Shown here one piece after another: positions 1 to 7,642 of a stretch of 7,642 nt of DNA; position 1 is the first letter of the stretch; the number at the start of each line of letters is the position of its first letter. Source of the stretch: RECO01 sp050485385 (GTDB lineage Bacteria > Pseudomonadota > Alphaproteobacteria > Geminicoccales > Geminicoccaceae); the NCBI GenBank assembly GCA_050485385.1, contig JBJHBG010000162.1, positions 1 to 7,642 of the forward strand. The letters run 5' to 3'. The translations under genes were made by a program, and so were the position numbers. The notes under the pieces are model-generated. The model ran no database searches. It worked only from the letters and a program-made list of their open reading frames with translations, and had not been told where the DNA came from.

Positions 1-1072
1 CGGCGGCGGTGCTGCGAGCCGGCTCGACCCGCTGGCGTGGCACCAGCACGAGATGCTGTTCGGCGGCGTCGGCGCGATCGTCGTGGGCTTCCTCTTGACG
101 GCCGTGCCCAACTGGACCGGGCGGCTGCCGCTGCGCGGTCTGCCGCTGTTGGCCCTCGCCCTCTGGTGGGTGGCGGCGCGGGCGACCAACCTGGTCAGCG
201 CCGGCCTGCCGGCACCGGCCGCGCTGCTGATCGATGCCGGCTTCTTCCTGGCCGTGGCGCTGTTCGCGTTCCGCGAGATCAGGGCCGGCCGCAACTGGCG
301 CAACCTGCCGCTGGTGGCCTTGGTCACGCTGTTCGCCGTCGCCTGCGCCGCATCGCACGTGGCGAGCCTCGGGGCGCCTGTGGACGGCGACTTGGCGCGG
401 CGCTTCGCCCTCGCCGTGATCCTCGTGCTGATCGGGCTGGTGGGCGGGCGCATCGTGCCGAGCTTCACGCGCAACTGGCTGGCGAAGCAGGGGGCGTCGA
501 CGCTACCGGCACCGTTCGGCCGCTTCGACAAGGCAAGCCTCGGCCTGCTGGCCTTGGCCCTCGCCGCCTGGGCGGTGGCTCCGTTCGCCGTGACGAGTGC
601 TTGGCTCCTGCTCCTCGCGGGCGCCGCACAGCTCCTCCGTCTGGGCCGTTGGCAAGGGCACCGCACCCTCGCCGAGCCCCTCGTCGCCATTCTCCACGTC
701 GGCTATTTCTGGCTGGGTGCGGGGCTGGTGGTTCTCGGCCTGGAGCGGCTTGCACCCGGCCTTGCCGGCCTCGACGGCCTGCACGCGCTGACCGCAGGCG
801 CCGTCGGCACCATGACCCTGGCAGTGATGACGCGGGCCTCGCTCGGCCATACCGGCCGCGGCCTCGCCGCCGACCGGCCGACCGTTGCCATCTATGCGCT
901 CGTCGTCACCGGCGCCGCGCTGCGCGCGGTGGGCGACGCGGTCGGCATCGACCCGCTCGTCGCCAGGGCCGGTGCCGGCGCGCTCTGGGCCGGCGCCTAC
1001 CTCGCTTTCGCCGCACATTACGGCCCGATGCTGCTCGGTGCGCGCCCGCATCGAGCAAACGAGCAACGCTGA
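1..1072 (+). CDS. nnrS: NnrS family heme/copper membrane protein, 5' truncated
   Basis: This is the C-terminal 356 residues of an NnrS protein. The reading frame is open from the window edge (first full codon at position 2), so the true start lies outside; the ATG at 53 is internal. NnrS is a polytopic inner-membrane protein that binds heme and copper and helps cells cope with nitric oxide or nitrosative stress. Visible family motifs are WHQHEML at residues 13-19, FLLTAVPNWTG soon after, GRNWRNL, GRIVPSFTRNWL, LHVGYFW (His 232), HALTAGAVGTMTLAVMTR (His 261) and LGHTGR (His 283). Between them run about ten strongly hydrophobic stretches, as expected for a family with about twelve membrane spans. 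The TGA stop is at 1070-1072. The gene converges on nosX. Its presence beside nos genes fits a denitrification locus, where nnrS is often found. Family identity is very secure; its exact biochemical role is less settled in the literature. Confidence 0.95.
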   Translation, partial: GGGAASRLDPLAWHQHEMLFGGVGAIVVGFLLTAVPNWTGRLPLRGLPLLALALWWVAARATNLVSAGLPAPAALLIDAGFFLAVALFAFREIRAGRNWRNLPLVALVTLFAVACAASHVASLGAPVDGDLARRFALAVILVLIGLVGGRIVPSFTRNWLAKQGASTLPAPFGRFDKASLGLLALALAAWAVAPFAVTSAWLLLLAGAAQLLRLGRWQGHRTLAEPLVAILHVGYFWLGAGLVVLGLERLAPGLAGLDGLHALTAGAVGTMTLAVMTRASLGHTGRGLAADRPTVAIYALVVTGAALRAVGDAVGIDPLVARAGAGALWAGAYLAFAAHYGPMLLGARPHRANEQR

Positions 1073-1265
1073 GCGCGTTGCGCGGAGCCGACGCCGCGCT
1101 TGACTTCTGGCCGCGTGCCGTCGGTCGGTCGAGGCCATGGCCGAGCGGCCCTGCCGGCTCGCCAACTGCCCGGCTGCGCGCCGCCGGTCCGACCTGTCAG
1201 CAATGTCGCCGTCCGTGCGGGGCCGGCAGCCCCGGCTCGTCTTCCGGCGGTGTTCGACGGGCCTC
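1073..1265. other. convergent intergenic region between nnrS and nosX
   Basis: This 193-nt stretch separates the 3' ends of nnrS (+) and nosX (-). I see no convincing gene in it: open frames crossing it have no family resemblance and arise from the high GC content. It holds GC-rich inverted repeats, including a 10-bp palindrome at 1133-1142 and the hairpin at 1218-1234. No clear T-tract or FNR-type TTGAT-N4-ATCAA box is visible. The likely role is termination of both transcripts, which is inferred from position. Confidence 0.5.
1218..1234. terminator. candidate bidirectional hairpin terminator
   Basis: A perfect 6-bp inverted repeat (CGGGGC, loop CGGCA, GCCCCG) lies between the convergent nnrS and nosX genes. 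It lacks a downstream run of T on either strand, so it is at best a weak intrinsic terminator. Termination here could equally be Rho-dependent. A second short stem (GGCCT, loop CTC, AGGCC) at 1260-1272 covers the nosX stop codon. Confidence 0.3.
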
Positions 1266-2195
1266 TCAGGCCAGATAGGCTAGTCGGGCGTCGGGGAAGC
1301 GGGCGAGGGCCTGCTCGATGCCGGGCCGTGGCAACAGGCAGGCGGCGGTGCTCAGCGCGTCGGCAAGACCAGCCTCGGGGGCCGTGATGCTGACGAGGCG
1401 CCACCCCGCCTCGGCCGGCCGGCCGGTCGACGGATCGAGGATGTGGCCGATGCGGCCCGCCGCGTCGAACGCGGTGCCGAGTGGCCCGGAACTGGCGAGC
1501 GCACGATCGCGCAGGTGGACGGCGCGCGGCACGATCTCACCCGCAACGTCGAGACCGACCGGCCAAGCGCCACCGTCCGGGTGGCCGCCGAGCGCGCGCA
1601 GCTCGCCCATGTCGACCAGCACGTCCGTGAGCCCTTCGGCCGCGAGCAGATCGGCGATCCGGTCGGCGACGTAGCCCTGGGCAATGCCGTTGAGGGTGAG
1701 GGCCATGCCGGAACGGGCGAAGCGCACGCCCGCGGCATCGACCTCGACGTGCCGCCAGCCGACCCGGTCCAGCGTCGCTGCGATCTCCCGGCCATTGGGT
1801 GCCCGCCCCTCGCTGTGGCGCTCGGCGTAGAGCGTCCACAAGGTCTGTACGGTCGGATCGAACCGGCCTTCCGTGGCGGCATGCACGGCGGCCGCGAGCG
1901 ACAGGCACGCCAATAGCTCGAACGGCGGCGCGTCCAGCCGGCCGGTGGCGTTGAGGCGGGCCAGGGCGGAATCCGCCCGGTAGAGGCTGAAGATCGCCTC
2001 CAGCCGGGCGATCTCGGCGCGGGCGCGGGCGACGATCGGCGCGGGGTCGGGATGGGCGAGGGTGATCGAGGCGGCGGCGCCCATCGCCACGCCGCGCCAG
2101 CGATGCAGCGGCGGTGCTGCCCAGGCTGGCAGCCCGGCCGTAGCGGCCGTGGCAGCGCTGATGGCGAGGAAGCGGCGGCGGGGAAGCCTTGGCAT
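1266..2195 (-). CDS. nosX: NosX, ApbE-family FMN transferase of the nos cluster
   Basis: The 309-residue product belongs to the ApbE family of periplasmic flavin transferases, which attach FMN from FAD to a Thr or Ser of target proteins. In nos clusters the target is the membrane flavoprotein NosR, an electron donor route to NosZ. The N-terminus LPRRRFLAISAA, followed by a hydrophobic Ala-rich stretch to about residue 27, looks like a twin-arginine (Tat) signal peptide. Core ApbE features are a W-R-G-x-A-M-G start of the domain (33-39), the early LYRADSALARLN segment (71-82), LTLNGIAQGYVAD (167-179), HILDPSTGRPA (251-261) and the metal-site region DALSTAA (289-295). The chosen ATG at 2195 sits 2 nt after the nosL stop and gives the Tat signal; longer in-frame starts run antisense-like into nosL. 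No clear Shine-Dalgarno is seen, so coupling to nosL is likely. Plain ApbE serving another flavoprotein is the alternative, but context favours NosX. Confidence 0.93.
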   Translation of the reverse strand: MPRLPRRRFLAISAATAATAGLPAWAAPPLHRWRGVAMGAAASITLAHPDPAPIVARARAEIARLEAIFSLYRADSALARLNATGRLDAPPFELLACLSLAAAVHAATEGRFDPTVQTLWTLYAERHSEGRAPNGREIAATLDRVGWRHVEVDAAGVRFARSGMALTLNGIAQGYVADRIADLLAAEGLTDVLVDMGELRALGGHPDGGAWPVGLDVAGEIVPRAVHLRDRALASSGPLGTAFDAAGRIGHILDPSTGRPAEAGWRLVSITAPEAGLADALSTAACLLPRPGIEQALARFPDARLAYLA

Positions 2196-2197
2196 GG

Positions 2198-2773
2198 TCA
2201 GTGCCGATGCCGTTCGGCCGCGAGGGCACGCAGGCGATCCTCGAAGTCGTCGTCGACCCCGTCCTCGGCCTCCAAGTCGACCGGCGTCAGCACCGCTCGG
2301 TCCGGGATGTCGGCGAGGGCGACGACGTCGCCGCCATGGGTCGCGGCGAACGCCGCCGCCGCCTCTGCATCGGAGAACGGCACCAGTTCGCCCGCCCCCA
2401 TGCCACCCGTGCGGTCGGAGCCGACGACGTAGTGCGCATCGCCCGCCAAAACCCAGTTGTCGGCGCCGGGATCGTCCCAGCTCGCGGCACGCGCCATGTC
2501 GCTGACGTAGATCGCGACGATGGCGTGGCTCTGCTCGGGCATGCGCTCGTAGGCGACCGCGTCCCTGACCTGGCTGAAGAAGATCGGATGGAGCACGCCG
2601 TCGAGGTGGACCTGCGCCTTCGGCCCCGGATGCTCCAGCAGGTTCATCTGGCAATAGTGGCCGACGGCCTCGGCGGTCATCGTCACGGGCGGCGGCAGGC
2701 CGGCGCCTTCGTCCTCGCCGCAGGCGACGAGAGCAAAGGCAAGGAGCGGCGCCGCGAGGGCCAAGCGTCTCAT
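2198..2773 (-). CDS. nosL: NosL, copper-binding lipoprotein
   Basis: NosL is a lipoprotein that delivers Cu(I) for assembly of the NosZ copper centres, working with NosDFY. The 191-residue product starts with a basic-hydrophobic signal peptide ending in a lipobox LVAC (15-18), so Cys18 should be lipidated. The Cu(I)-binding motif is visible as CQMNLLEH (Cys41, Met43, His48), followed by conserved GPKAQVHLDGVLHPIFFSQVRD and, later, GGMGAGELVPFS (with Met125). The C-terminus is strongly acidic (about residues 165-180, many Asp/Glu) and then ends in Arg/His with the final three residues HRH. The ATG at 2773-2771 overlaps the nosY TGA as ATGA and has an AAAGG ribosome binding site 7 nt upstream. 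A longer open frame extends upstream to 3775 but overlaps nosY entirely and lacks the signal peptide at its start, so it was not used. Confidence 0.95.
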   Translation of the reverse strand: MRRLALAAPLLAFALVACGEDEGAGLPPPVTMTAEAVGHYCQMNLLEHPGPKAQVHLDGVLHPIFFSQVRDAVAYERMPEQSHAIVAIYVSDMARAASWDDPGADNWVLAGDAHYVVGSDRTGGMGAGELVPFSDAEAAAAFAATHGGDVVALADIPDRAVLTPVDLEAEDGVDDDFEDRLRALAAERHRH

Positions 2774-3590
2774 GGGCTTACCTTTCGAAAGGCGGCGATC
2801 GCCAGCGACAGGGCGAGGGCCGGCCAAAGGGCGAGCGAGGCAAGGGCCTGCCAGGCCGCAATGGCGTTGGCGGCCCCGCCGATGCCGGCGGCGGCAGCCG
2901 TCGCCTCGGAGGCGGCGAGGTTGTAGAGGCGAAACGCGTCGGCCGGGTTGGCGAGCAGCAGCCAGGGGAACACGTCGGTCGTGAAGGTGCCGCCGCCATC
3001 GGCGACCACGGCTGCGAGCAGGCCCAGATCGTAGAGCACGACGAGCACCAGCCAGAGCCCGATGGCGAGGCCGGCGGCGGCTGCCGGACGGCGGGCCAGC
3101 GCCGAGAGGGTGTAGCCGACCGCGAGGAACGTGCCGCCGAGCAGGAGCGAGGTCCAGAACAGGCGAAGCAGCGCCGGCACGCCGGCTGTGGCGCGCGGAT
3201 CGACCGACATGGCGGCCAACGCGGCGAGCCCGTAGCCGACGGCGACCGCAAGGGCGAGGATCGCCGCATGCGCCAGGAGCTTGCCGAGCAGCAGCTCCGC
3301 GCGGGCCACGGGATAGGTGAGGACCAGGGGCAGCGTCCCGCGCTCCACCTCGCCCGCGACCGCGTCGAACGCCATGAGGAGGGCGAGCAGCGGCACCAGA
3401 TAGACGGCGAGACTGGTAAGGCTCGCCACCGTGACCGAAAGGCGGTCGACGCCCAGCGCCCCGGTCGGCGCGCTCCCTGCCGCTGCGAGGACGAGGGCGA
3501 AGAGCCCCATCATGACCACGGCGATGGCAACCCATCGGTTGCGCAGCGCGATGTGCAGCTCCGCTGCGGCAGTGGCGAGGACGCGGCTCA

Positions 3591-3594
<4 letters not shown>
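2770..3594 (-). CDS. nosY: NosY, membrane subunit of the NosDFY ABC complex
   Basis: NosY is the transmembrane subunit of the ABC-type complex NosDFY, which links ATP hydrolysis by NosF in the cytoplasm to NosD in the periplasm for CuZ maturation. The 274-residue protein has about six hydrophobic spans, roughly at 21-40, 52-75, 106-129, 142-165, 171-197 and 245-268, with a short cytoplasmic N-terminus containing LHIALRNRW (13-21). Family-type segments include DAVAGEVERGTLPLVLTYPV (77-96) and LANPADAFRLYNL (214-226). Two consecutive ATG codons are possible starts. The first (3594) overlaps the nosF TGA as ATGA. The second (3591) lies 6 nt after a GGAG site, which is better spacing, and would give 273 residues. 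The stop overlaps the nosL start by ATGA. Confidence 0.95.
2781..2785 (-). promoter_or_regulatory. ribosome binding site of nosL
   Basis: On the minus strand AAAGG stands 7 nt before the nosL ATG. It supports the chosen nosL start. It is the 3' half of a perfect 12-bp palindrome (2781-2792), so it can pair with the CCTTT just upstream in the same mRNA. Confidence 0.6.
2781..2792. repeat. 12-bp perfect palindrome over the nosL ribosome binding site
   Basis: The sequence CCTTTCGAAAGG is its own reverse complement. It encodes part of the nosY C-terminus (A-F-R-K) and includes the nosL ribosome binding site. In RNA it could form a small stem of four to five pairs that hides the site until ribosomes finishing nosY open it. 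The regulatory role is inferred, not shown. Confidence 0.5.
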
Positions 3595-4478
<884 letters not shown>

Positions 4479-4486
4479 CGTCGGGG

Positions 4487-4491
4487 CTTCC
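4487..4491 (-). promoter_or_regulatory. ribosome binding site deciding the nosF start
   Basis: GGAAG on the minus strand lies 8 nt before the ATG at 4478, within the coding sequence of nosD. It is the reason for choosing 4478 over the upstream in-frame ATG at 4493. Confidence 0.45.
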
Positions 4492-5793
4492 ATGCAGCCA
4501 GGCCGGCCGGGCCTCGCGCTCCAGGGTGGCGATGGGGTCGGGTACGGCGACGTCGACCGGCCGCATCAGGGGGTAGCTGTCGAGCACGCCGCCGGGGAGC
4601 GTGGCGGGAAACGCTGCTTGGCTCCAGCGGACGAGCTGCACTGCCGGCGAGCCGAGCAGCAGCTTGGCCGCCGGTTGCGACCAGAGGATGTGGTCCATCA
4701 GGTCGTTCGGGCGAAAGCGGGTATCGGCGATGCCGTCGCCGTCGAGATCGAAGGCCGGATGGTCCGACCAGTAGTTGCCACGGCCCTCGAAGCTCCATTC
4801 GACGTCGCGGGTGCCGACGTACTTCACCTGCGTCTGGTTGCCGACGAAGGCGTTGCCCGTGAGCGCGTTACGCTCGGAGCCGGCGGTGAAGTGGATACCG
4901 ATCTCGCAACCCTCGAAGCGGTTGCCGTAGATCAGGTTGCGGTGCGCGTTGTAGATGAACGTGCACTTCTCGGTCGTCCCGCCGCGCACCAGATTGCCCC
5001 GCACGTCCGCGTTGTTGGCGAAGTTGAGCATGAGGCCGTGGTCGCGATCCGACAGCGACAGGTTGTCGTGGACGGTGATGCGGTTGGAGAACATCACGGC
5101 AAATCCGAGATGATTGCCGAGCGAGACGTTGCCGACGAGTTCGCTGTTGTTGGTGTACATGTAGTGCACGGCGAAGCGGAGATCGCGCATCAGGTTGTTG
5201 CGGAAGACATTGTTGCGCGAGGCGTTGGCGAAGATGCCGTCGCGGCCGTAGCGGATCGTGTTGGCCTCGACGACGGTGCCGGGCGCGTTCCACACATAGA
5301 TGCCGTTGCCGCGGTCGTTCATGCGACGGTCGCGGCGGCCGACGACCTCGTTGCCGCGCACGATGGCGTCCGTGGCACCCCAGACGTGGATACCGACGAG
5401 GTTGCCCTCCAGGCGGTTGCCTTCGACCAGCGTCCGCTCGGCGGTCCGGTCGAGCCTGATGCCGGCATCGACCGGCTCGTGCGTGCTGCCGGAGCCGCGG
5501 ATCGAGAGGCCGCGGACGACCACGTCCGGCCCGGTGACGGTGACGACGCTGCCTTCGCCCGGACCCTCGACGAGCGCTCCCCCGCGCCCGTCGAGGGTGA
5601 GCGGCCGCTCCAGCAGCACCGGGCCCTCGTGGCGGCCCGGTGCGAGGACGAGCACGTCGCCCTCGGCCGCTCCGGCGATGGCGGCGGCGAGCGCTCCGGG
5701 CGTTGCCGGCACCAGCCGCTCGGCCGCCATCGCCCCCGCGGCGAGGAGGCCGAGGGCCAGGACCGCTAGAGACCCGAAGCGCCTGCGCATGGC

Positions 5794-7642
5794 TCAGACC
5801 GGCCCCGGTTCGACCAGCATGCGACCCCGCATCTCCATGTGCAGCGCATGGCAGAACCACTGGCAGTAGTACCAGTAGACCCCGGGCTTGCTCGCCGTGA
5901 AGGTGACCGAGGCGGTCTGCTGCGGCCCCAGTTCCATGGCGATGCCGTGGTCGCCCAGGGTCCAGCCGTGGTGCAGGTCCTCGATGTCGTCGAGGTTGGT
6001 GATGATCACCGTCACCTCGTCGCCCTGGCGCACGCTGAACTTCTCCATGCTGAAGTTCGGCGCCATGGAGGACATGTAGACGCGGACCTTGTTGCCGTCG
6101 CGAACGACGGTCTCCATCCACTCGTCGATGTCGACCCCGTCGGCCTCGGCTTGGCGCCGGGTTTCCGCCCACATCGGGTCGTTGCGATCCCAGACGTGCC
6201 GCGGATTGACGATCGAGCGGTGCACCAGGATCGAATCGTGCGGCTCGGCGAACGTCGGGCCGTCGTGCACCAGGATCATCCGGTCGCCGTCGAGCGCGAA
6301 CAACTGCTCGTTCTCCGGCTTCAACGGGCCGACGTTGAGGAAGCGGTCCTTCGAGAACTTGTTCATCGACACGAACCACTTGCCGTCCGCATCCAGGGTT
6401 TCGCCCATCGTGGTCGAGTTGTGGCCCGGCTGGTAGTGGACGTCGACCTTGGTGATGATCGGATCGACGTTCTCGCCGGCGTAGAGGCGAATGGCGCGGT
6501 CGATGTTCCACTTCACGATCTGGCTGTCGAGGAACAGCGTGGTGAACGCATTACCCTCGCCGTCGAACGCGGTGTGCAGCGGGCCGAGACCCAGTTCGGG
6601 TTCGGCGACGACGACCGAGCGCGGCTCGGCATTCTCGTAGAACACCGCGTCCAGCTTGCGCACGTCGATCACCGACACCGTCGGCGACAGCTTGCCGCCG
6701 ATGCAGAGATGGACCTTGTCCGGGGCCATGTTGCAGCCGTGCGGGTTGTTCGGGATCGGGATGTAGCGGGTGTAGGTCTTGTTCTGCCCCTTGCGCCCGT
6801 CGATCACCTTGACGCCGTTCATCTCGACGTAGTCGCCGGCCTCGATACCCCGCTCGATCTCGGCGATGTTGAACACGACGACGTGGTCCATCTCCGCCGC
6901 CGTCATCTCGGCGATCGTTACCCCCATCTCCGAGTTGTACGAGGTCGAGAAGGCGTACTTGCCGTCGTAGTCGGCATCGGTGTTGTCGAGGTTGCCGGAG
7001 ACGATCACCTGCCAGGCGACGGTCATCTCGTCCGCGTTCACCGCGGTGAAGAAGTTGACGTACTTCTCCGGCTCGTCGAGCACCTGACCGTCGTTGACCA
7101 TCGGCACCTCGTCCTCGCCGTTGGCGAAGACGTAATTGGTGCGCGGCCACTTCTGCGGGCGCAGGCCATGGATGGCCTTGGCGTTGGGGATCTCCAGGAT
7201 CTTGTCGCACTTCATGACGTCGCAGCGCACGCGGGCAACGCGGGTATTCGCCTTGTCGTTCATGAAGAGGTAGCGGCCGTCGTACTTGCCCTCGGTGAAG
7301 GACATGTGGACGTGGTGGAGGTCGCCGTTGTCGTGCACCTTGCGGCCGTTCGCCGCCAGATATGCCTTGGTCGCCGGCAGCATGGTCTCGGTCATGACGC
7401 GGATCGACTCGTTGGTCTGCCCCCAGCCGGTGGCCGAACAACGGTTGAACACCGGAACGCGCATCAGTTCGCGCATCGACGGGATGCCGAGGATGCGCAG
7501 TTCGCCCGTCTGCCCCGACGACCAGAAGCCGTAGTACTCGTCGAGTTCGCCGGGCGAGAGGTGTGCGCTCGCGGCTTGGGCGACCGCGGTGCCGGCACCG
7601 GCGGCCGTCGCCACGGCGGCAGCACCGCCCATCAGCCCGAGG
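5794..7642 (-). CDS. nosZ: NosZ, nitrous oxide reductase (clade I), 5' truncated
   Basis: NosZ is the periplasmic multicopper enzyme that reduces N2O to N2, the last step of denitrification. The frame is open to the right edge, so the start and the twin-arginine motif lie outside; the visible N-terminus LGLMGGAAAVATAAG is the hydrophobic part of a signal peptide. Numbering from the internal Met at 7632 (612 residues), the seven-bladed propeller carries all seven CuZ histidines: 106 and 107 (GDLHHVHMSF), 155 (IHGLRPQKW), 298 (NNPHGCNMAP), 353 (GPLHTAFD), 404 (QPGH) and 465 (EPHD). The C-terminal cupredoxin domain has the CuA set: His555, Cys590, Trp592, Cys594, His598 and Met601 in YWYYCQWFCHALHMEM. 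Segments such as FWSSGQTGELRILGIPSMREL and RFLNVGPLKPEN match the clade I (Tat-exported) type. The gene is intact to its TGA stop and is followed 3 nt later by nosD. nosR is probably upstream, outside the window. Confidence 0.98.
   Translation of the reverse strand, partial: LGLMGGAAAVATAAGAGTAVAQAASAHLSPGELDEYYGFWSSGQTGELRILGIPSMRELMRVPVFNRCSATGWGQTNESIRVMTETMLPATKAYLAANGRKVHDNGDLHHVHMSFTEGKYDGRYLFMNDKANTRVARVRCDVMKCDKILEIPNAKAIHGLRPQKWPRTNYVFANGEDEVPMVNDGQVLDEPEKYVNFFTAVNADEMTVAWQVIVSGNLDNTDADYDGKYAFSTSYNSEMGVTIAEMTAAEMDHVVVFNIAEIERGIEAGDYVEMNGVKVIDGRKGQNKTYTRYIPIPNNPHGCNMAPDKVHLCIGGKLSPTVSVIDVRKLDAVFYENAEPRSVVVAEPELGLGPLHTAFDGEGNAFTTLFLDSQIVKWNIDRAIRLYAGENVDPIITKVDVHYQPGHNSTTMGETLDADGKWFVSMNKFSKDRFLNVGPLKPENEQLFALDGDRMILVHDGPTFAEPHDSILVHRSIVNPRHVWDRNDPMWAETRRQAEADGVDIDEWMETVVRDGNKVRVYMSSMAPNFSMEKFSVRQGDEVTVIITNLDDIEDLHHGWTLGDHGIAMELGPQQTASVTFTASKPGVYWYYCQWFCHALHMEMRGRMLVEPGPV

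Noticed and set aside
1133..1142. GGCCATGGCC palindrome in the intergenic region
   Set aside because: Such 10-bp palindromes are expected by chance in GC-rich DNA and it matches no regulator site I recognise.
37..1278. 413-codon open frame on the plus strand
   Set aside because: Arg/Ala/Pro-rich alternate frame of nnrS; the nnrS frame carries all family motifs and hydrophobic segments.
1100..1387. Small open frame across the nnrS-nosX gap
   Set aside because: It runs into antisense nosX, has no ribosome binding site that I can see and no recognisable domain.
2196..2654. Upstream extension of the nosX frame
   Set aside because: It overlaps nosL, is Arg/Gly-rich, and would bury the clear Tat signal peptide that begins at 2195.
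4868..6511. 547-codon open frame on the minus strand
   Set aside because: It overlaps nosD and nosZ in another frame and is an Arg/Pro-rich composition typical of shadow frames in GC-rich DNA.
6551..7441. 296-codon open frame on the minus strand
   Set aside because: Out-of-frame, Arg-rich reading of nosZ.

Overview
The window is a GC-rich piece of a bacterial chromosome (or large replicon) carrying most of a nitrous oxide reductase (nos) cluster. The minus strand, read from the right edge, encodes nosZ (5' end cut by the window edge), nosD, nosF, nosY, nosL and nosX. At the left edge, on the plus strand and convergent with nosX, lies the 3' part of an nnrS gene for a multi-spanning membrane protein linked to nitric oxide metabolism. 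The gene order Z-D-F-Y-L-X, a clade I (Tat-type) NosZ sequence and an ApbE-type NosX at the end all fit a denitrifying or N2O-respiring alphaproteobacterium. I cannot place it below class level from sequence alone.

Layout: 1-1072 nnrS (+, 5' truncated); 1073-1265 a short convergent intergenic region with weak hairpins; 1266-2195 nosX (-); 2198-2773 nosL (-); 2770-3594 nosY (-); 3591-4478 nosF (-); 4447-5790 nosD (-); 5794-7642 nosZ (-, partial). No gap between nos genes exceeds 3 nt, and three of the five junctions overlap (nosD/nosF by about 32 nt, nosF/nosY and nosY/nosL by ATGA). The six genes therefore look like one translationally coupled transcript, with its promoter (and probably nosR) beyond the right edge.

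How the genes work together: NosZ reduces N2O to N2 in the periplasm using a CuA centre and a four-copper CuZ centre. All seven CuZ histidines and all CuA ligands are visible. NosL is an outer-membrane-type lipoprotein that carries Cu(I). NosD (periplasmic beta-helix), NosF (ATPase) and NosY (membrane subunit) form the ABC-type NosDFY complex needed to mature CuZ. NosX is an FMN transferase whose usual target is the flavoprotein NosR, which feeds electrons to NosZ. NnrS would handle nitric oxide, the upstream denitrification intermediate.

I did not find an undescribed system. The cluster is canonical. The points worth a second look concern fine structure: overlapping genes, a possible stem covering the nosL ribosome binding site, and a few uncommon residues in NosZ and NosL.
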